A stretch of 22,823 nucleotides of DNA, taken from Parvularia atlantis. Lineage: Eukaryota; Opisthokonta; Rotosphaerida. The notes beneath the pieces are model-generated. The model saw only the letters and a list, made by a program, of their open reading frames with translations. It made no database searches and was not told the origin of the DNA. The translations under genes and the position numbers were made by a program. Position 1 is the first letter of the stretch; the number at the start of each line of letters is the position of its first letter. Where the stretch lies: positions 1 through 22,823 of the forward strand of contig CALSCO010001307.1 of the NCBI GenBank assembly GCA_943704415.1. The letters run 5' to 3'. Below, piece after piece: positions 1 through 8,878 of this stretch.

Positions 1-238
1 GCTGACCATTCGTGCAGCCTTCCCTCACTCACAAGATCACCGGCAAGGCACACACTGCACACCGTGTCCGACCCGGATCGGGCTCTGAACTAGGGCCTAT
101 ACCCCGAAGCAAAGGTGCGCTCCTGTTGAAACACGGACAGGTACTGACTCCTTTCCTGTGGATGTTGAATGAACGTGAATGAACTGAATGTTGTTTCTCA
201 TCCATTTTGTACTCAGGGGTACCATTCCATTCGCCAAG
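1..238. other. Edge segment without recognised gene
   Basis: No convincing coding region is seen here. The segment lies downstream of the minus-strand orphan gene that ends at 239, so part of it should be that gene's 3' untranslated region. It is less GC-rich than the coding DNA to its right. Around 167-192 it carries loosely repeated GAATGAAC/GTGAATGAACTGAATG-like words. No AATAAA or ATTAAA is visible on the minus strand. The far left may hold the promoter or 3' end of a gene outside the window. Confidence 0.4.
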
Positions 239-1639
239 CTATGCCAAGCTGTCTCTCAGTGTGTCGGCCGCGACGGCGCGGGCGAGGTCCAGCGCGGCAC
301 GCAGCGCGTCCACGACCGCGCGCGAGCTGCCCAGCCAAACCATGATGTCCTGCAGCAAGTCGAGCACGAACGCGCGCGGGAAGGTGAGCGAGCCCGCTAG
401 CAGGAGCACGTAGTAGTCGCTGGCGCGGTCGGGCGCGGCGTCGGCGCTCTGAGGCTGCAGCAGCACCTTGAACCGGCACGTGTCGATGAGCATCTCGCGC
501 ACGGTCGTCATCGGCACAAACATGCCGTAGAGCGGCAGGAGCGGGCCTGTCACACGGCGTACGTTGCGGTCACGCAGCGCGGCAGCGCTGCTGAGCGACG
601 CACCGACGCGGGCCACGGCCAGGTTCCATGTCGCGCGCTCGCCGGCTGCGGCAGACGTGCCAGCGCCGTTCACTGCCGCGCCCTCGTACTTGGCCTCGAC
701 CACGACGTACGGCAGGCGCAGGTGCGCGAGCACGAGCGGGCCGAGGCGGATCACCGACACGGCGAGCGACGCAAACAGGCGGAAGTGCTGCTGCCCGAGC
801 ACGTCGAAGGCGACGGGCACGCACGCGCCCGCGGCGTCGCGCACGGGCAGGCCGGTCGCGCGGTCGGCCCAGACGACGTCGTGGCCTTGCACAAAGGCCC
901 GGAGCGTGAAGACAAAGTTGTGGAACGTGATCGTGCCGACGCGCCGCCCGCCGTGCGGGCCCTCGACCGTCTCATCGAGCGCCTCGGCGTGCAGGTCGCT
1001 GACCCAGCCGAGCAGGCTGGCGAGGCCCGGGTAGGCGCAGGCGAGGGCGTGCCGGTCGAGCGTGACGACGACGTCGACCTCGGCCACGTCCTCGGCCACG
1101 GCGCGCACGAGCCGCAGCTGCTCGAGGTGCGCCAGCCGGCCCGCGAGCGTGTGCAGCGCCGGCATCGCGGCCGCAAACTGCTCGAGTAGCGCGGGCGTTG
1201 TCGCGCCGGCCGCGCTGAATGCCACCACAAGCGCGCGCACAAACGCGAGCACGAGCGACGGCACGAGCGGCACGACGGCCGCGAACGAGCCCGAGACGGT
1301 GCGCGCGTTACTCCGCGTCGTCAGCTCGAGCAGCAGCTCGTAGTCGGCCAGCTCGCGCGCCGGGCCTATCACCGGCGCGTCGATCGCGTCGTGCAGCCCG
1401 CTCGAGCCCTCCCAAGACACGGCCGCCGCGTCCGGCGCGTCGACATCGGCCGCGGGCACGACCGGCTTCGTGCGCCCGCACGCGACCAGGCGCTGCCGCC
1501 GCGGCTCGGCGTCTGCGGGCGGCGTCTTTCCGAGCTGCGCCATGCGCGCCATCAGCTCGGCGCCGTCGCGCACGAGCAGCCGCTGCAGGTGCGCGGCCGC
1601 GCGCGTCGCGAGCTCGCCGATGCGTGCCGCCACATCCAT
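239..1639 (-). CDS. Intronless orphan protein, about 466 aa
   Basis: I do not recognise this protein. It is one uninterrupted reading frame ending in TAG at 239-241. I chose the ATG at 1637-1639 (MDVAARIGELATRAAAH); an in-frame ATG at 1663 would add eight residues (MFFWGPTH). The protein is Ala/Val/Leu-rich, with a charged helical N-terminus and a hydrophobic stretch (VVPLVPSLVLAFVRALVVAF). A mixed alpha/beta-looking C-terminal half contains FHNFVFTLRAFVQGHDVVW, LRLPYVVVEAKYEG and REMLIDTCRFKVLLQPQ. The FHNF...DVVWAD and VVVEAKYEG segments look folded rather than low complexity. No signal peptide or catalytic motif is evident. The ATG lies only 33 bases after the OGFOD1 stop codon on the same strand, so the two may be co-transcribed or the promoter may lie inside OGFOD1. 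Unlike the other GC-rich genes here it has no intron. Base composition matches the host genes. Confidence 0.7.
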   Translation of the reverse strand: MDVAARIGELATRAAAHLQRLLVRDGAELMARMAQLGKTPPADAEPRRQRLVACGRTKPVVPAADVDAPDAAAVSWEGSSGLHDAIDAPVIGPARELADYELLLELTTRSNARTVSGSFAAVVPLVPSLVLAFVRALVVAFSAAGATTPALLEQFAAAMPALHTLAGRLAHLEQLRLVRAVAEDVAEVDVVVTLDRHALACAYPGLASLLGWVSDLHAEALDETVEGPHGGRRVGTITFHNFVFTLRAFVQGHDVVWADRATGLPVRDAAGACVPVAFDVLGQQHFRLFASLAVSVIRLGPLVLAHLRLPYVVVEAKYEGAAVNGAGTSAAAGERATWNLAVARVGASLSSAAALRDRNVRRVTGPLLPLYGMFVPMTTVREMLIDTCRFKVLLQPQSADAAPDRASDYYVLLLAGSLTFPRAFVLDLLQDIMVWLGSSRAVVDALRAALDLARAVAADTLRDSLA

Positions 1640-1650
1640 GTGCGTGGGAC

Positions 1651-1682
1651 CCCAAAAAAACAAGCTGAGACATCATGTCTCA
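1651..1682 (-). other. Perfect 17-base palindrome followed by T-run at the OGFOD1 stop
   Basis: The plus-strand sequence at 1666-1682 is TGAGACATCATGTCTCA, two 8-base perfect arms around one base. It contains the OGFOD1 stop codon (1673-1675). On the minus strand it is followed, after GCTTG, by seven T residues (1654-1660) and then the leader of the orphan gene. This shape resembles an intrinsic terminator, which is not a normal element for RNA polymerase II genes. It could be a 3'-end processing signal, a protein-binding palindrome in the orphan gene's promoter, or chance. Confidence 0.5.
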
Positions 1683-3495
1683 GTCGCTTCCGTCCAGGTG
1701 AGCGAGACGTCGCGGCGCGGCCGCGCGGCCGAGTGGTGGTGGTCGAGGTAGCGCACGAAGCGCAGCACGCCCGCGTCGCGCAGCACCAGCAGCAGCGCGT
1801 TGGGCGCCGGTGCAGACGAGAGCAGCTCCTGCGATTGGGCGCGCGGGGCCATCAGCAACCCCTCAGGCTGGGCCCGCTGCATACGTCACCGACACACCTC
1901 GGTCTCGCCCTCGGCCAGGTACACGAGCGCGCCGCCGTGCGTGGCGTCCCACGTGCCGGCGTCCGCGGGCCCCTCGAGCACGCTCAGCACGACGTCCAGG
2001 CCGAGCCGCTCGACATGGTGATCGTGCACGAGCGTGTAGTGCCCGGGCTGGAACTCGCGCAACTCGCACTGCACCGCGGCCAAGTCGAGCGCCGTGACGC
2101 GCGCGAGCCAGCCGGCGAACGCGGCCGAGCAAAGAAACGCCGCCAGCTCGCCCAACGCGCCCGCCGGCTCCGTCACACGCAGGTGCGCGCGCCGGTTGAC
2201 CGGCCCAACGAGCGTCTGCAGCGTGCGATGAGCGTGCGCGGCACGGTGTAGCACGCGCACACCTTGGACGAGCGCGCAAAGGCCTCGCAGACGGCGTCGT
2301 ACACGTCGGCGCGCAGGAACCGGTGCAGCTCGACCGACGACTGCTCGACAAACGTAGCCCGCACGCGCGACACGGCCGCGTCCTTGAGGTACTCGGGGTT
2401 GAGCCAGCGCGCGAGCTCGGCGTTGGACGCGGGCGAGGGCGTTGGCGCGAGCAGCGGCGGGAGCGGCTCGTGCCACGGCGGCGGCCGCTCGGTCGGCTCG
2501 TCGCCGTAGAACCAGCCCGAAATCGACAGCCGGTCCTTACCGGCCGCTAGCACCTCCGACACCTGGTGGAACGACTCAGGCGTGACCTTAAAGAACGCGA
2601 GCGAGTTCCAGCGCGGCACAAGCTGCACGACGGGCCGGTCGGGCTGGCCGTTGGCGTCGCTGGAGGGCGCAGCGGCGGCGTGAGCGGCTCGCACGAGCGG
2701 GGCATCACGCACCGGTCAAACAGCTCGAGCCGCCCGCCGTCCTCGGAGCACCAGTCGCGCGGGACCATGTACAGGATGAAGGCGATCTTGCGGCCCTCGA
2801 GCTCGTCGTCGTGGCACAGCAGGTAGCTCTGCGCAAGCGCGCATCAGCACGCGCACGGACCCACCACGAGGCAGCAACGCACGCCGTCACGGTAGCGGTG
2901 GCCCGAGATGTCCATGCGGCGGCTAAGGCGCACGCCCGCCACGGCCTCGATCAGCGCAATCAGCCCGTCGCCATAGACGGCGTCGCACAGCACGCGCAGC
3001 GTCGGATTCTGATCTCGCAATCAGCGTCGAGGACGGCGCAACGACGCGCATTGCGCACCGTCGTCGCCTTGAGGTCGCCCGTCTGCTCAAAATGGTACAG
3101 GTCATTGGACCGCGGCTCGAACGGCTGCGCGACAAACTCGTCCTGCACGCGCCGCGCTCGGTCGACACGGCACCATCGCGGGCGCACACGCACGGACGCA
3201 CGCGCACGCGCTCGAGGAACGCGTCGTCGAAGAGATGCGCGAGCGTGCAGGCCGCGAAGGGCGCGCGCACGACGCGGATCGCCGGGGTCCCATCCGCGTC
3301 GTCCAGCGCCCGCTCCGGCAGCCCAGCGGGGTCGTCGCCCTGGAACGCGCGCGCCGCCGCCGCGATCGCATCGGTCCCCGTGCCGCCGACGCCGTGCCGC
3401 GCGAGCGCATCGCGCCAGGGCGCAGCGAACGCGTCCGCGTCGAGCCCGGCAGAACGCGCGCGCTTGCTCGGCGTTGTATACGTTCTGCTTGCCAT
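1673..3495 (-). CDS. OGFOD1: OGFOD1/Tpa1-type prolyl 3-hydroxylase (7 exons)
   Basis: Exons (minus): 3208-3495, 3059-3142, 2883-3008, 2713-2828, 2263-2659, 1898-2215, 1673-1828. They add up to 494 codons plus stop (human protein 542 aa). The family is a nuclear/cytoplasmic 2-oxoglutarate/Fe(II) dioxygenase that hydroxylates a proline of ribosomal protein uS12 and affects translational fidelity and stress responses. The catalytic domain carries [10 protein letters not shown] (His172-x-Asp174 iron ligands), then the family signature ESFHQVSEV with His236 and Arg248 twelve residues later in [10 protein letters not shown], the same spacing as in human (218/230). The second, non-catalytic double-stranded beta-helix follows ([42 protein letters not shown]). 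Introns are 47-69 bases, GTGCGx or GTGTGx to CAG. The start is the first ATG after the divergent promoter. The Ser/Gly/Lys-rich N-terminus resembles the family's nuclear leader. The reading is secure; individual splice sites could move by a few bases. Confidence 0.93.
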
Positions 3496-3679
3496 CTTCG
3501 ACCCGAAATTCGCGCTTGCCAGATGCCAGTTTTGTCGTCCGCTCCTTCAGCCGTCGAGCCGTTCCAAGAAACGAGGTGCGTGGCACTGCGTGCGGTAGCG
3601 TGCACCCGCTTGAGCAATGCTGAACGCGCACACTCGGCTCGGCCAACAGTAGCAGCGCTGTGGTTTTGGACCACAAGAC
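3496..3679. promoter_or_regulatory. 184-base divergent promoter, OGFOD1 / SAMD9-like
   Basis: The start codons of OGFOD1 (minus, 3495) and the SAMD9-like gene (plus, 3680) are only 184 bases apart with no other gene between. The stretch must hold both core promoters and both 5' untranslated regions. No TATA box or canonical CCAAT box is seen. Near-matches are GAGCAATGCTG and GGCCAACAG. Shared regulation is inferred from geometry only. Confidence 0.6.
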
Positions 3680-6600
3680 ATGGGACACAAGAAGAAGAAA
3701 GGCAAGCAAGCTGGACGGCAAGCTGCTGGGCCCAAGCCAGACGACGAGGCGGAAGACGCAGCCGCAGGTGCGGCAGGTCGGTGTCTGCCCGCGCTGCTTC
3801 GCAAACGTACGGCGCACATGCGCACAGGCGACGGAGGCTCGTCGGCGCAGATGACCTCGTCATCAGCAACTACGTCATCACCATCCACGCCGCAGTTGCC
3901 TTCGCAGGTGCCCTCCCACCCCTCGTCCGCAACACCGGAGCCTCCAACCGACCGTCTGGCCGAGTCTGCGCCCATGAAGGACGCGTTGAAGACTGCCACG
4001 TCGAACGCTTCGTCTGCAGGCTCAGCCTCAGCAATAACAGCACCGCGCAAAGTCACCGTGACGGGCAAGAAGCCCGTTCAAGAGCGGCCTTATGTCAAGC
4101 CGATATGCGTGCCGTTCGCTGACCTTTCGAGCCTGTCGCCTGCTGCGTCCACCTTGGCTGAGCGGGTGCAGCGCATCAACGGCCTGGAACTTGGATTGCA
4201 AGACACTGACGTCGCGCGAGTTCGAAAGTGGGTCGACGAGAACTACAGCGACGCAGACATTGAGCTGATTGAAGCAAGCGACCTGCACACAAGTTTAAAT
4301 CTTCCGCTTGGCAAGGCGAAGCGACTCGCAACAATACTTCGCGCAGCTGCACTTCCCACGGTTATTTCGCCCCAGGAGCGACTGTTCCGGGCACTGGTAC
4401 TCGAAGGCGATCGGGAGGAGAAGCACTACGTTGATTTCAAGGCCGCATTTGACTACGCGGGATCAGATAAAGAAAAGTTTCTGCAGGAAATCGCTGCATT
4501 GCACAATGCTGTGAGAGTCGGAGTTCCCGACTACCCTTCTGTTGATGGCATGCACAAGGCCGCGTACCTGATCATCGGGATCGCTAACAACGTAAACGCT
4601 GCGCATCCTGAGCTCGTAAATCAACTCGTTCTAGAGCCAGCGCCCAGGTCGCGTGACGATCAGCTGTTGCAGGAGCCTTTCAAACGTTTCTCGCCCGTTC
4701 CGATGGTGAACAAGTACATCATTCCCTGTGTGGGCAACAAGGGCGGCGAGCGCGTCACGGGCGTCTGCATTATGTTTGAAATTGTCATCGGACAACATCC
4801 GATTCTGCTGGATGGCAAGATTTTCGTTCGTGTGAACACGACTACCGTGCATGCACCTTCGATTTCTTCTCTGCCCAAGGAGTACGCTGACCCTCTGTAT
4901 GCAAAGTTTTCGGCGCTAGATGAGTCAGACCAAGCAATGGCGCGGTTGCGGCAACTGCCAGACTATGAGGCGGGACTTGCCTTGAAAATTCTGCTGCTCA
5001 GCAGCCATAGGGAAAGCTCAAACGATGCGGTGACGTTGATGGACCAGTTGATGGCCGTCAACTGGGACATCGTCGTGGATCTAGACCGAAACTCGAATGC
5101 GCCTGAGAGTGCGTGGAGACGAGTTGCCGACATTGTAAACCTGAGGCGCAATCTGCACGATGTCTCTATCGGCGAAGCGAAAGCACGCTTATTCGACCCG
5201 CCTCTCACTGATAGCAACGTGAAAGAATGCATCGCCGGCAAAGTACTCCTGTGGGTCAAAGGCTGCACTGGTGCAAATCGAGACGACTTCAAGTATTTTC
5301 CCGTGCAGGAGCTCATCTGCTCAGATATCTTTAACGTCTGTCCACCGCGGCCGATCATCATTGTAAGTATCGCATTGGCGCCAGAGCAATCGCGTATTAT
5401 CACCACGCTGGGCGAGGTCGTCAAGTGGATTCAGCAGCGCGACACGTTCGCCAACACGCACCCCCTCTACGTCGCTCGCTGCGCTCTGCCTGACGCAATA
5501 GGATCTAGTGCGAATATCGCGCAAGAGGAACGGATGTTTTCAGCTCCACTATTCACCATAACGTCCAACGTCTGCAATCTTCTGGGAGCCGTGCTTCCGC
5601 CGGATCACATCATGATGGCCAAGATCCGTATCCCTGCGCTCAATCGGAACGAGTGGCTTACGGTACTGGAGCCGGTGCATGCATCTCTTGGCGAGCCCGA
5701 AACCTCTGAGGCTGCAATAGAGCTTGAGCAGGCCGTGCGGTCATTCGGTGCTATACCAGCTCAGGCAAGTGAGGGAGAGGAGCCGGACGCCCGTATCCAA
5801 TTTGGGCGGTACATCGTCTCGTTCAGCAAGAAAAGCGTGGTCTTGTCGGGCGAAAAGCTGCTGTATTTGGACTTTTTGCGCGGCTCGACGCTGTCGTGGT
5901 CGTTGCTGCACGCCAGCAGTGATCCACGCAGCTACATCCACGAATTGTTTCGTCGAAGCGAGTTTGATCCGATTTGTAAGACCATCGGCGAGCTGCTGCG
6001 CCGTCCCGCTGAGAAATGGCTCGATCGTCCGACCGTGGTCTTATGCAGCCATGAAGCCTCGGCCGGCGCCTCGACTCTGGGACGCCAGCTGCTGAAGCAC
6101 TTCGCGGATGAGTTTCCCTGCTTTGTTGTGCGCGACACGTCCGATGTGACCGTCGATCAGCTTGCCCTCGCACAGCAGAAGTTTTTTGCCAACAAGCCGT
6201 TTCTTCTGATGCTAGACAACACGACAGGTCACAAGGCCGAAGAGTTTGACCGGAAGATGCATCACCAGCATCCTAGACGCGCGAAAGCGGTCATCATTGC
6301 GATCGCTCGGACGAATGTGCGGCAGGATGTAGCACACCGCAAACCAGACGCGAAGCTTGTGCAGCTCACAACTAAGGACGCAGAGAGCCTGCAATTGCAG
6401 GTGGAGCGGCAAATTGCAAGCATTTTGGCTCCAGTACAGAAGGCGGACTTTGACATCAAGATGCCTTTCTTTTATGGGCTCGTATATTTTGGGGTTTACT
6501 ACAGCGACGAGCGCATTCGCAATCATGTCTCAAATTGCGTAGCTGCTCTGTGGCAAGCGCCTGATGACGACCAGCAGTCTATCGCAGGTATGCTCTGTGT

Positions 6601-8878
6601 CGCGGTCCTTTTGAAGCTCCATGTGCCGAGTAATATCGCGAGTGGCCTCTTGAGGTCGTATGCAGAGGAGCTGGTCAGCCGGACATACCTCAACACGCGA
6701 CCTGATCGATCTGTGCTTGCGTCTGCGTTGCTTAATCTGCTGCTTGTACGTCGCAGCGGCGCAAATATGATCTTCTCCTTGCCAAACGAAAAGACCGCGC
6801 TGACGCTGCAAGAGGAACTACAGAAGCGTATGTCTTTGCCGCCAGTCGTTTTTGGGCTCGTCTGGCTTCTGACCCGTCTCTTTAATTTTGAAAATGGGCC
6901 GCTCGATACGCTGGAGTATCGTTCTGCTGCTGTGGGTGCGAGCCGAGGTCCGAACGTCACGGTCACCTCTGATGCGTCGGCTGGAACGCAACTACTCAAC
7001 GTGATCATGGAGAAGGCTCTGCCCGCCGTGCACGAACTTCTCGAAAGTGGTCATCTGCCAGCTGCTCTCGCTGCCATGACGGCGCCAGACCTTAAACCAC
7101 TGCTGACTGCTCTGTTCTCGCGGCACGGTGAAGGGGAGGCGAACGATGTGGCGCCTGCGAGCGAGACGGATGACGATATTTTCGACTTAAGTCCTGCCCA
7201 AAGCGCAAATCTGAGGCCCAACGCTGTTACCAGCAACCGCAGATCACTGGCAGGCTTTTCGGAGTTCGTCGACTATCTGCAGCGTGAGTCAGTGGTGGGC
7301 CCTGCGTACACGAAAGCTCTGTTTGCCCTCGCGGCTGTGGCGACCGGTGACGTGCACGTTTTGTCGCATTACAGTCGATTTGTTGTCCTGTCTGCAATCG
7401 CTGCTGAGGACGTTGACGGCATGCTGCGTGGCCTCGATATCATACGGAGGACCCTAACATCTCCCCATGTTCGAGACGCACCGCCGCGGCTGTGCCATCT
7501 CGGTGGAGCTCTTGCTCTTAGAGTGGTCAAGTCCTTCTTATATATGCCCGTGGACAAGATGCAGCTGGACCTGAGTGCCGGCATCCTCGACAACGTGCGT
7601 CGTTGCGCCGATCTTGCAGAGGAACTGCTGCTGAAGATCAACGAGCACCCGCGAGGCCTGGACAACGAAGGGTACAGCGTCGCCGTCCTACGCCAGGTAT
7701 GGCGCGTCGATTTGCGCGTCGCGCTGCACAAGTTTGCCCGCAAGTGGAGCTGGGCGAACGGAATGTCTCCAGATAAGTTTCTAAGGCAAGAAGCAAAGTC
7801 GTCTCTTTTCATGAAAGACGACGTCCTCGTTAGGGAAGGTCTGCAGCTGCTGGATCATGCAGAGGAGCTCAACGGCCTTTCTTCAGACAGCTTGTCATCT
7901 CGCCGCCAGCAGACCATTTTCGATCGGCAGGTGGACGTCCTACGCCTCCTCAGTCCCGACCCTGAGAGGCATCTCTCGACTCAACAGCTTGCTGAGCATC
8001 TAAAGGGGCAGTTCCGCAACACGTCGCTTGCCGATGTCTTGCCTGCTCTTGCAGGTCATCTTCTTTTCATGGCGCATGGAAACACGCGCGGCCCCCGCTG
8101 GCGCCCGTTTTCAGGCGCGGACATTTCTGCTGATGAGCTGCTCGACACGTTCGCCACTTTGCGAGCGGCCGCCAACAAGGCCGCTAACGCGCGTGTTCGA
8201 CTGCCCTTGGTCGCTGTTCGCGATCTGCTGCATGTGATCGCGGAGATGGGCTGTCGTGGTATCGGAATGGACGAAAAGCACTTGCAGGCACTCGAAATAC
8301 TGAATCTTCTGTCGCACGTCAAGACATCTGTTGTCAATGAGCACCGCCCAACGACTGATCCGGTCTTGTGGGTACTCTACGGCGCTGTCGCATTCTCGTT
8401 GCTAAACGGCCTTGGAGCCGCGCCCGAAGCGGCGCGTCTGACGAAAATGGCCATGGGTAATCTCAAGGAGGCCAACGAGAAGCTGCGCCAACTGGCGGGC
8501 CAGAGCCCGCTCGTGCACGATGCGGCAAACACGACGGCGTTTCTCTTCGTCGCCCAGGGCCGCGCTGTGCACTGCATTCGCGACAAGAGCTACATCCGCG
8601 CGACGTTGGACGAAAACTCATATGAGGACGCCAGCGTCTTCTGGTCTTACTTGGCCTTTGACCGACTGTGGCGCATACCCGGCCAACTCCGCAACAACGG
8701 GCGTGAGGGTGTAGTTCGCTTTGGCCAGGATGAGCTGACAGCCCGAGTGACGCACCTGCATGGCGTCCCGGGCCGTAATGATATGAGCGTGGAGTTCTAC
8801 CCTGTCATGAGCAACGAGGGCCTGGTCCTCAGTGTGGCCCGTGTGGTGGGCGTGACGATTGGCCGCAGCGGCACATGA
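3680..8878 (+). CDS. SAMD9-like: SAMD9-like protein: SAM-like, AlbA_2, SIR2-like, STAND NTPase, helical repeats, OB
   Basis: One open frame of 1732 codons ending in TGA. The N-terminus is Lys-rich (MGHKKKKGK) and low-complexity to about residue 135. A SAM-like segment lies near 170-225 (RKWVDENY, SDLHTSLNLPLGKAKRL). An AlbA_2/Schlafen-like domain spans about 230-395 (EEKHYVDFKAAF, AYLIIGIANN, FVRVNTTT at 382). The SIR2-like region includes NWDIVVDLDRNS (W462). The family signature LRGSTLSW (734-740) precedes the NTPase: P-loop-like HEASAGASTLGRQLL (from 791) without the classical Lys, and hydrophobic-D strand KPFLLMLDNTT (D846). Then come PFFYGLVYFGVYY (929 on), a long helical TPR-like region, and a C-terminal OB-like module (about 1665-1732). 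This order and these motifs match SAMD9/SAMD9L from memory. That family consists of cytoplasmic STAND-like antiviral and growth-restricting proteins. Composition is lower in GC than all neighbours. It has at most one 5' intron. Any nucleic-acid target or effector activity here is inference. Confidence 0.88.
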   Translation: MGHKKKKGKQAGRQAAGPKPDDEAEDAAAGAAGRCLPALLRKRTAHMRTGDGGSSAQMTSSSATTSSPSTPQLPSQVPSHPSSATPEPPTDRLAESAPMKDALKTATSNASSAGSASAITAPRKVTVTGKKPVQERPYVKPICVPFADLSSLSPAASTLAERVQRINGLELGLQDTDVARVRKWVDENYSDADIELIEASDLHTSLNLPLGKAKRLATILRAAALPTVISPQERLFRALVLEGDREEKHYVDFKAAFDYAGSDKEKFLQEIAALHNAVRVGVPDYPSVDGMHKAAYLIIGIANNVNAAHPELVNQLVLEPAPRSRDDQLLQEPFKRFSPVPMVNKYIIPCVGNKGGERVTGVCIMFEIVIGQHPILLDGKIFVRVNTTTVHAPSISSLPKEYADPLYAKFSALDESDQAMARLRQLPDYEAGLALKILLLSSHRESSNDAVTLMDQLMAVNWDIVVDLDRNSNAPESAWRRVADIVNLRRNLHDVSIGEAKARLFDPPLTDSNVKECIAGKVLLWVKGCTGANRDDFKYFPVQELICSDIFNVCPPRPIIIVSIALAPEQSRIITTLGEVVKWIQQRDTFANTHPLYVARCALPDAIGSSANIAQEERMFSAPLFTITSNVCNLLGAVLPPDHIMMAKIRIPALNRNEWLTVLEPVHASLGEPETSEAAIELEQAVRSFGAIPAQASEGEEPDARIQFGRYIVSFSKKSVVLSGEKLLYLDFLRGSTLSWSLLHASSDPRSYIHELFRRSEFDPICKTIGELLRRPAEKWLDRPTVVLCSHEASAGASTLGRQLLKHFADEFPCFVVRDTSDVTVDQLALAQQKFFANKPFLLMLDNTTGHKAEEFDRKMHHQHPRRAKAVIIAIARTNVRQDVAHRKPDAKLVQLTTKDAESLQLQVERQIASILAPVQKADFDIKMPFFYGLVYFGVYYSDERIRNHVSNCVAALWQAPDDDQQSIAGMLCVAVLLKLHVPSNIASGLLRSYAEELVSRTYLNTRPDRSVLASALLNLLLVRRSGANMIFSLPNEKTALTLQEELQKRMSLPPVVFGLVWLLTRLFNFENGPLDTLEYRSAAVGASRGPNVTVTSDASAGTQLLNVIMEKALPAVHELLESGHLPAALAAMTAPDLKPLLTALFSRHGEGEANDVAPASETDDDIFDLSPAQSANLRPNAVTSNRRSLAGFSEFVDYLQRESVVGPAYTKALFALAAVATGDVHVLSHYSRFVVLSAIAAEDVDGMLRGLDIIRRTLTSPHVRDAPPRLCHLGGALALRVVKSFLYMPVDKMQLDLSAGILDNVRRCADLAEELLLKINEHPRGLDNEGYSVAVLRQVWRVDLRVALHKFARKWSWANGMSPDKFLRQEAKSSLFMKDDVLVREGLQLLDHAEELNGLSSDSLSSRRQQTIFDRQVDVLRLLSPDPERHLSTQQLAEHLKGQFRNTSLADVLPALAGHLLFMAHGNTRGPRWRPFSGADISADELLDTFATLRAAANKAANARVRLPLVAVRDLLHVIAEMGCRGIGMDEKHLQALEILNLLSHVKTSVVNEHRPTTDPVLWVLYGAVAFSLLNGLGAAPEAARLTKMAMGNLKEANEKLRQLAGQSPLVHDAANTTAFLFVAQGRAVHCIRDKSYIRATLDENSYEDASVFWSYLAFDRLWRIPGQLRNNGREGVVRFGQDELTARVTHLHGVPGRNDMSVEFYPVMSNEGLVLSVARVVGVTIGRSGT
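3777..3827 (+). other. Possible 51-base in-frame 5' intron in the SAMD9-like gene
   Basis: Within the low-complexity N-terminus a GTCGGTG donor (after G of a Gly codon) and a CGCACAG acceptor bracket 51 bases, a typical intron size here and a multiple of three. Removing it deletes an out-of-character Arg/Leu/His segment (RCLPALLRKRTAHMRTG) and joins GAAG to DGGSSAQ, continuing the Gly/Ala/Ser-rich style. No strong CTGAC branch site is present, so this is only a candidate. Confidence 0.35.

Noticed and set aside
1391-2251. 286-codon plus-strand open frame
   Set aside because: It spans the orphan, the boundary and OGFOD1 exons and introns on the opposite strand, with no domain character.
2811-4122. 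Overlapping plus-strand frames before the SAMD9-like ATG
   Set aside because: They are antisense to OGFOD1 exons or out of frame with the well-supported SAMD9-like protein. The Arg/Ala bias is a GC artefact.
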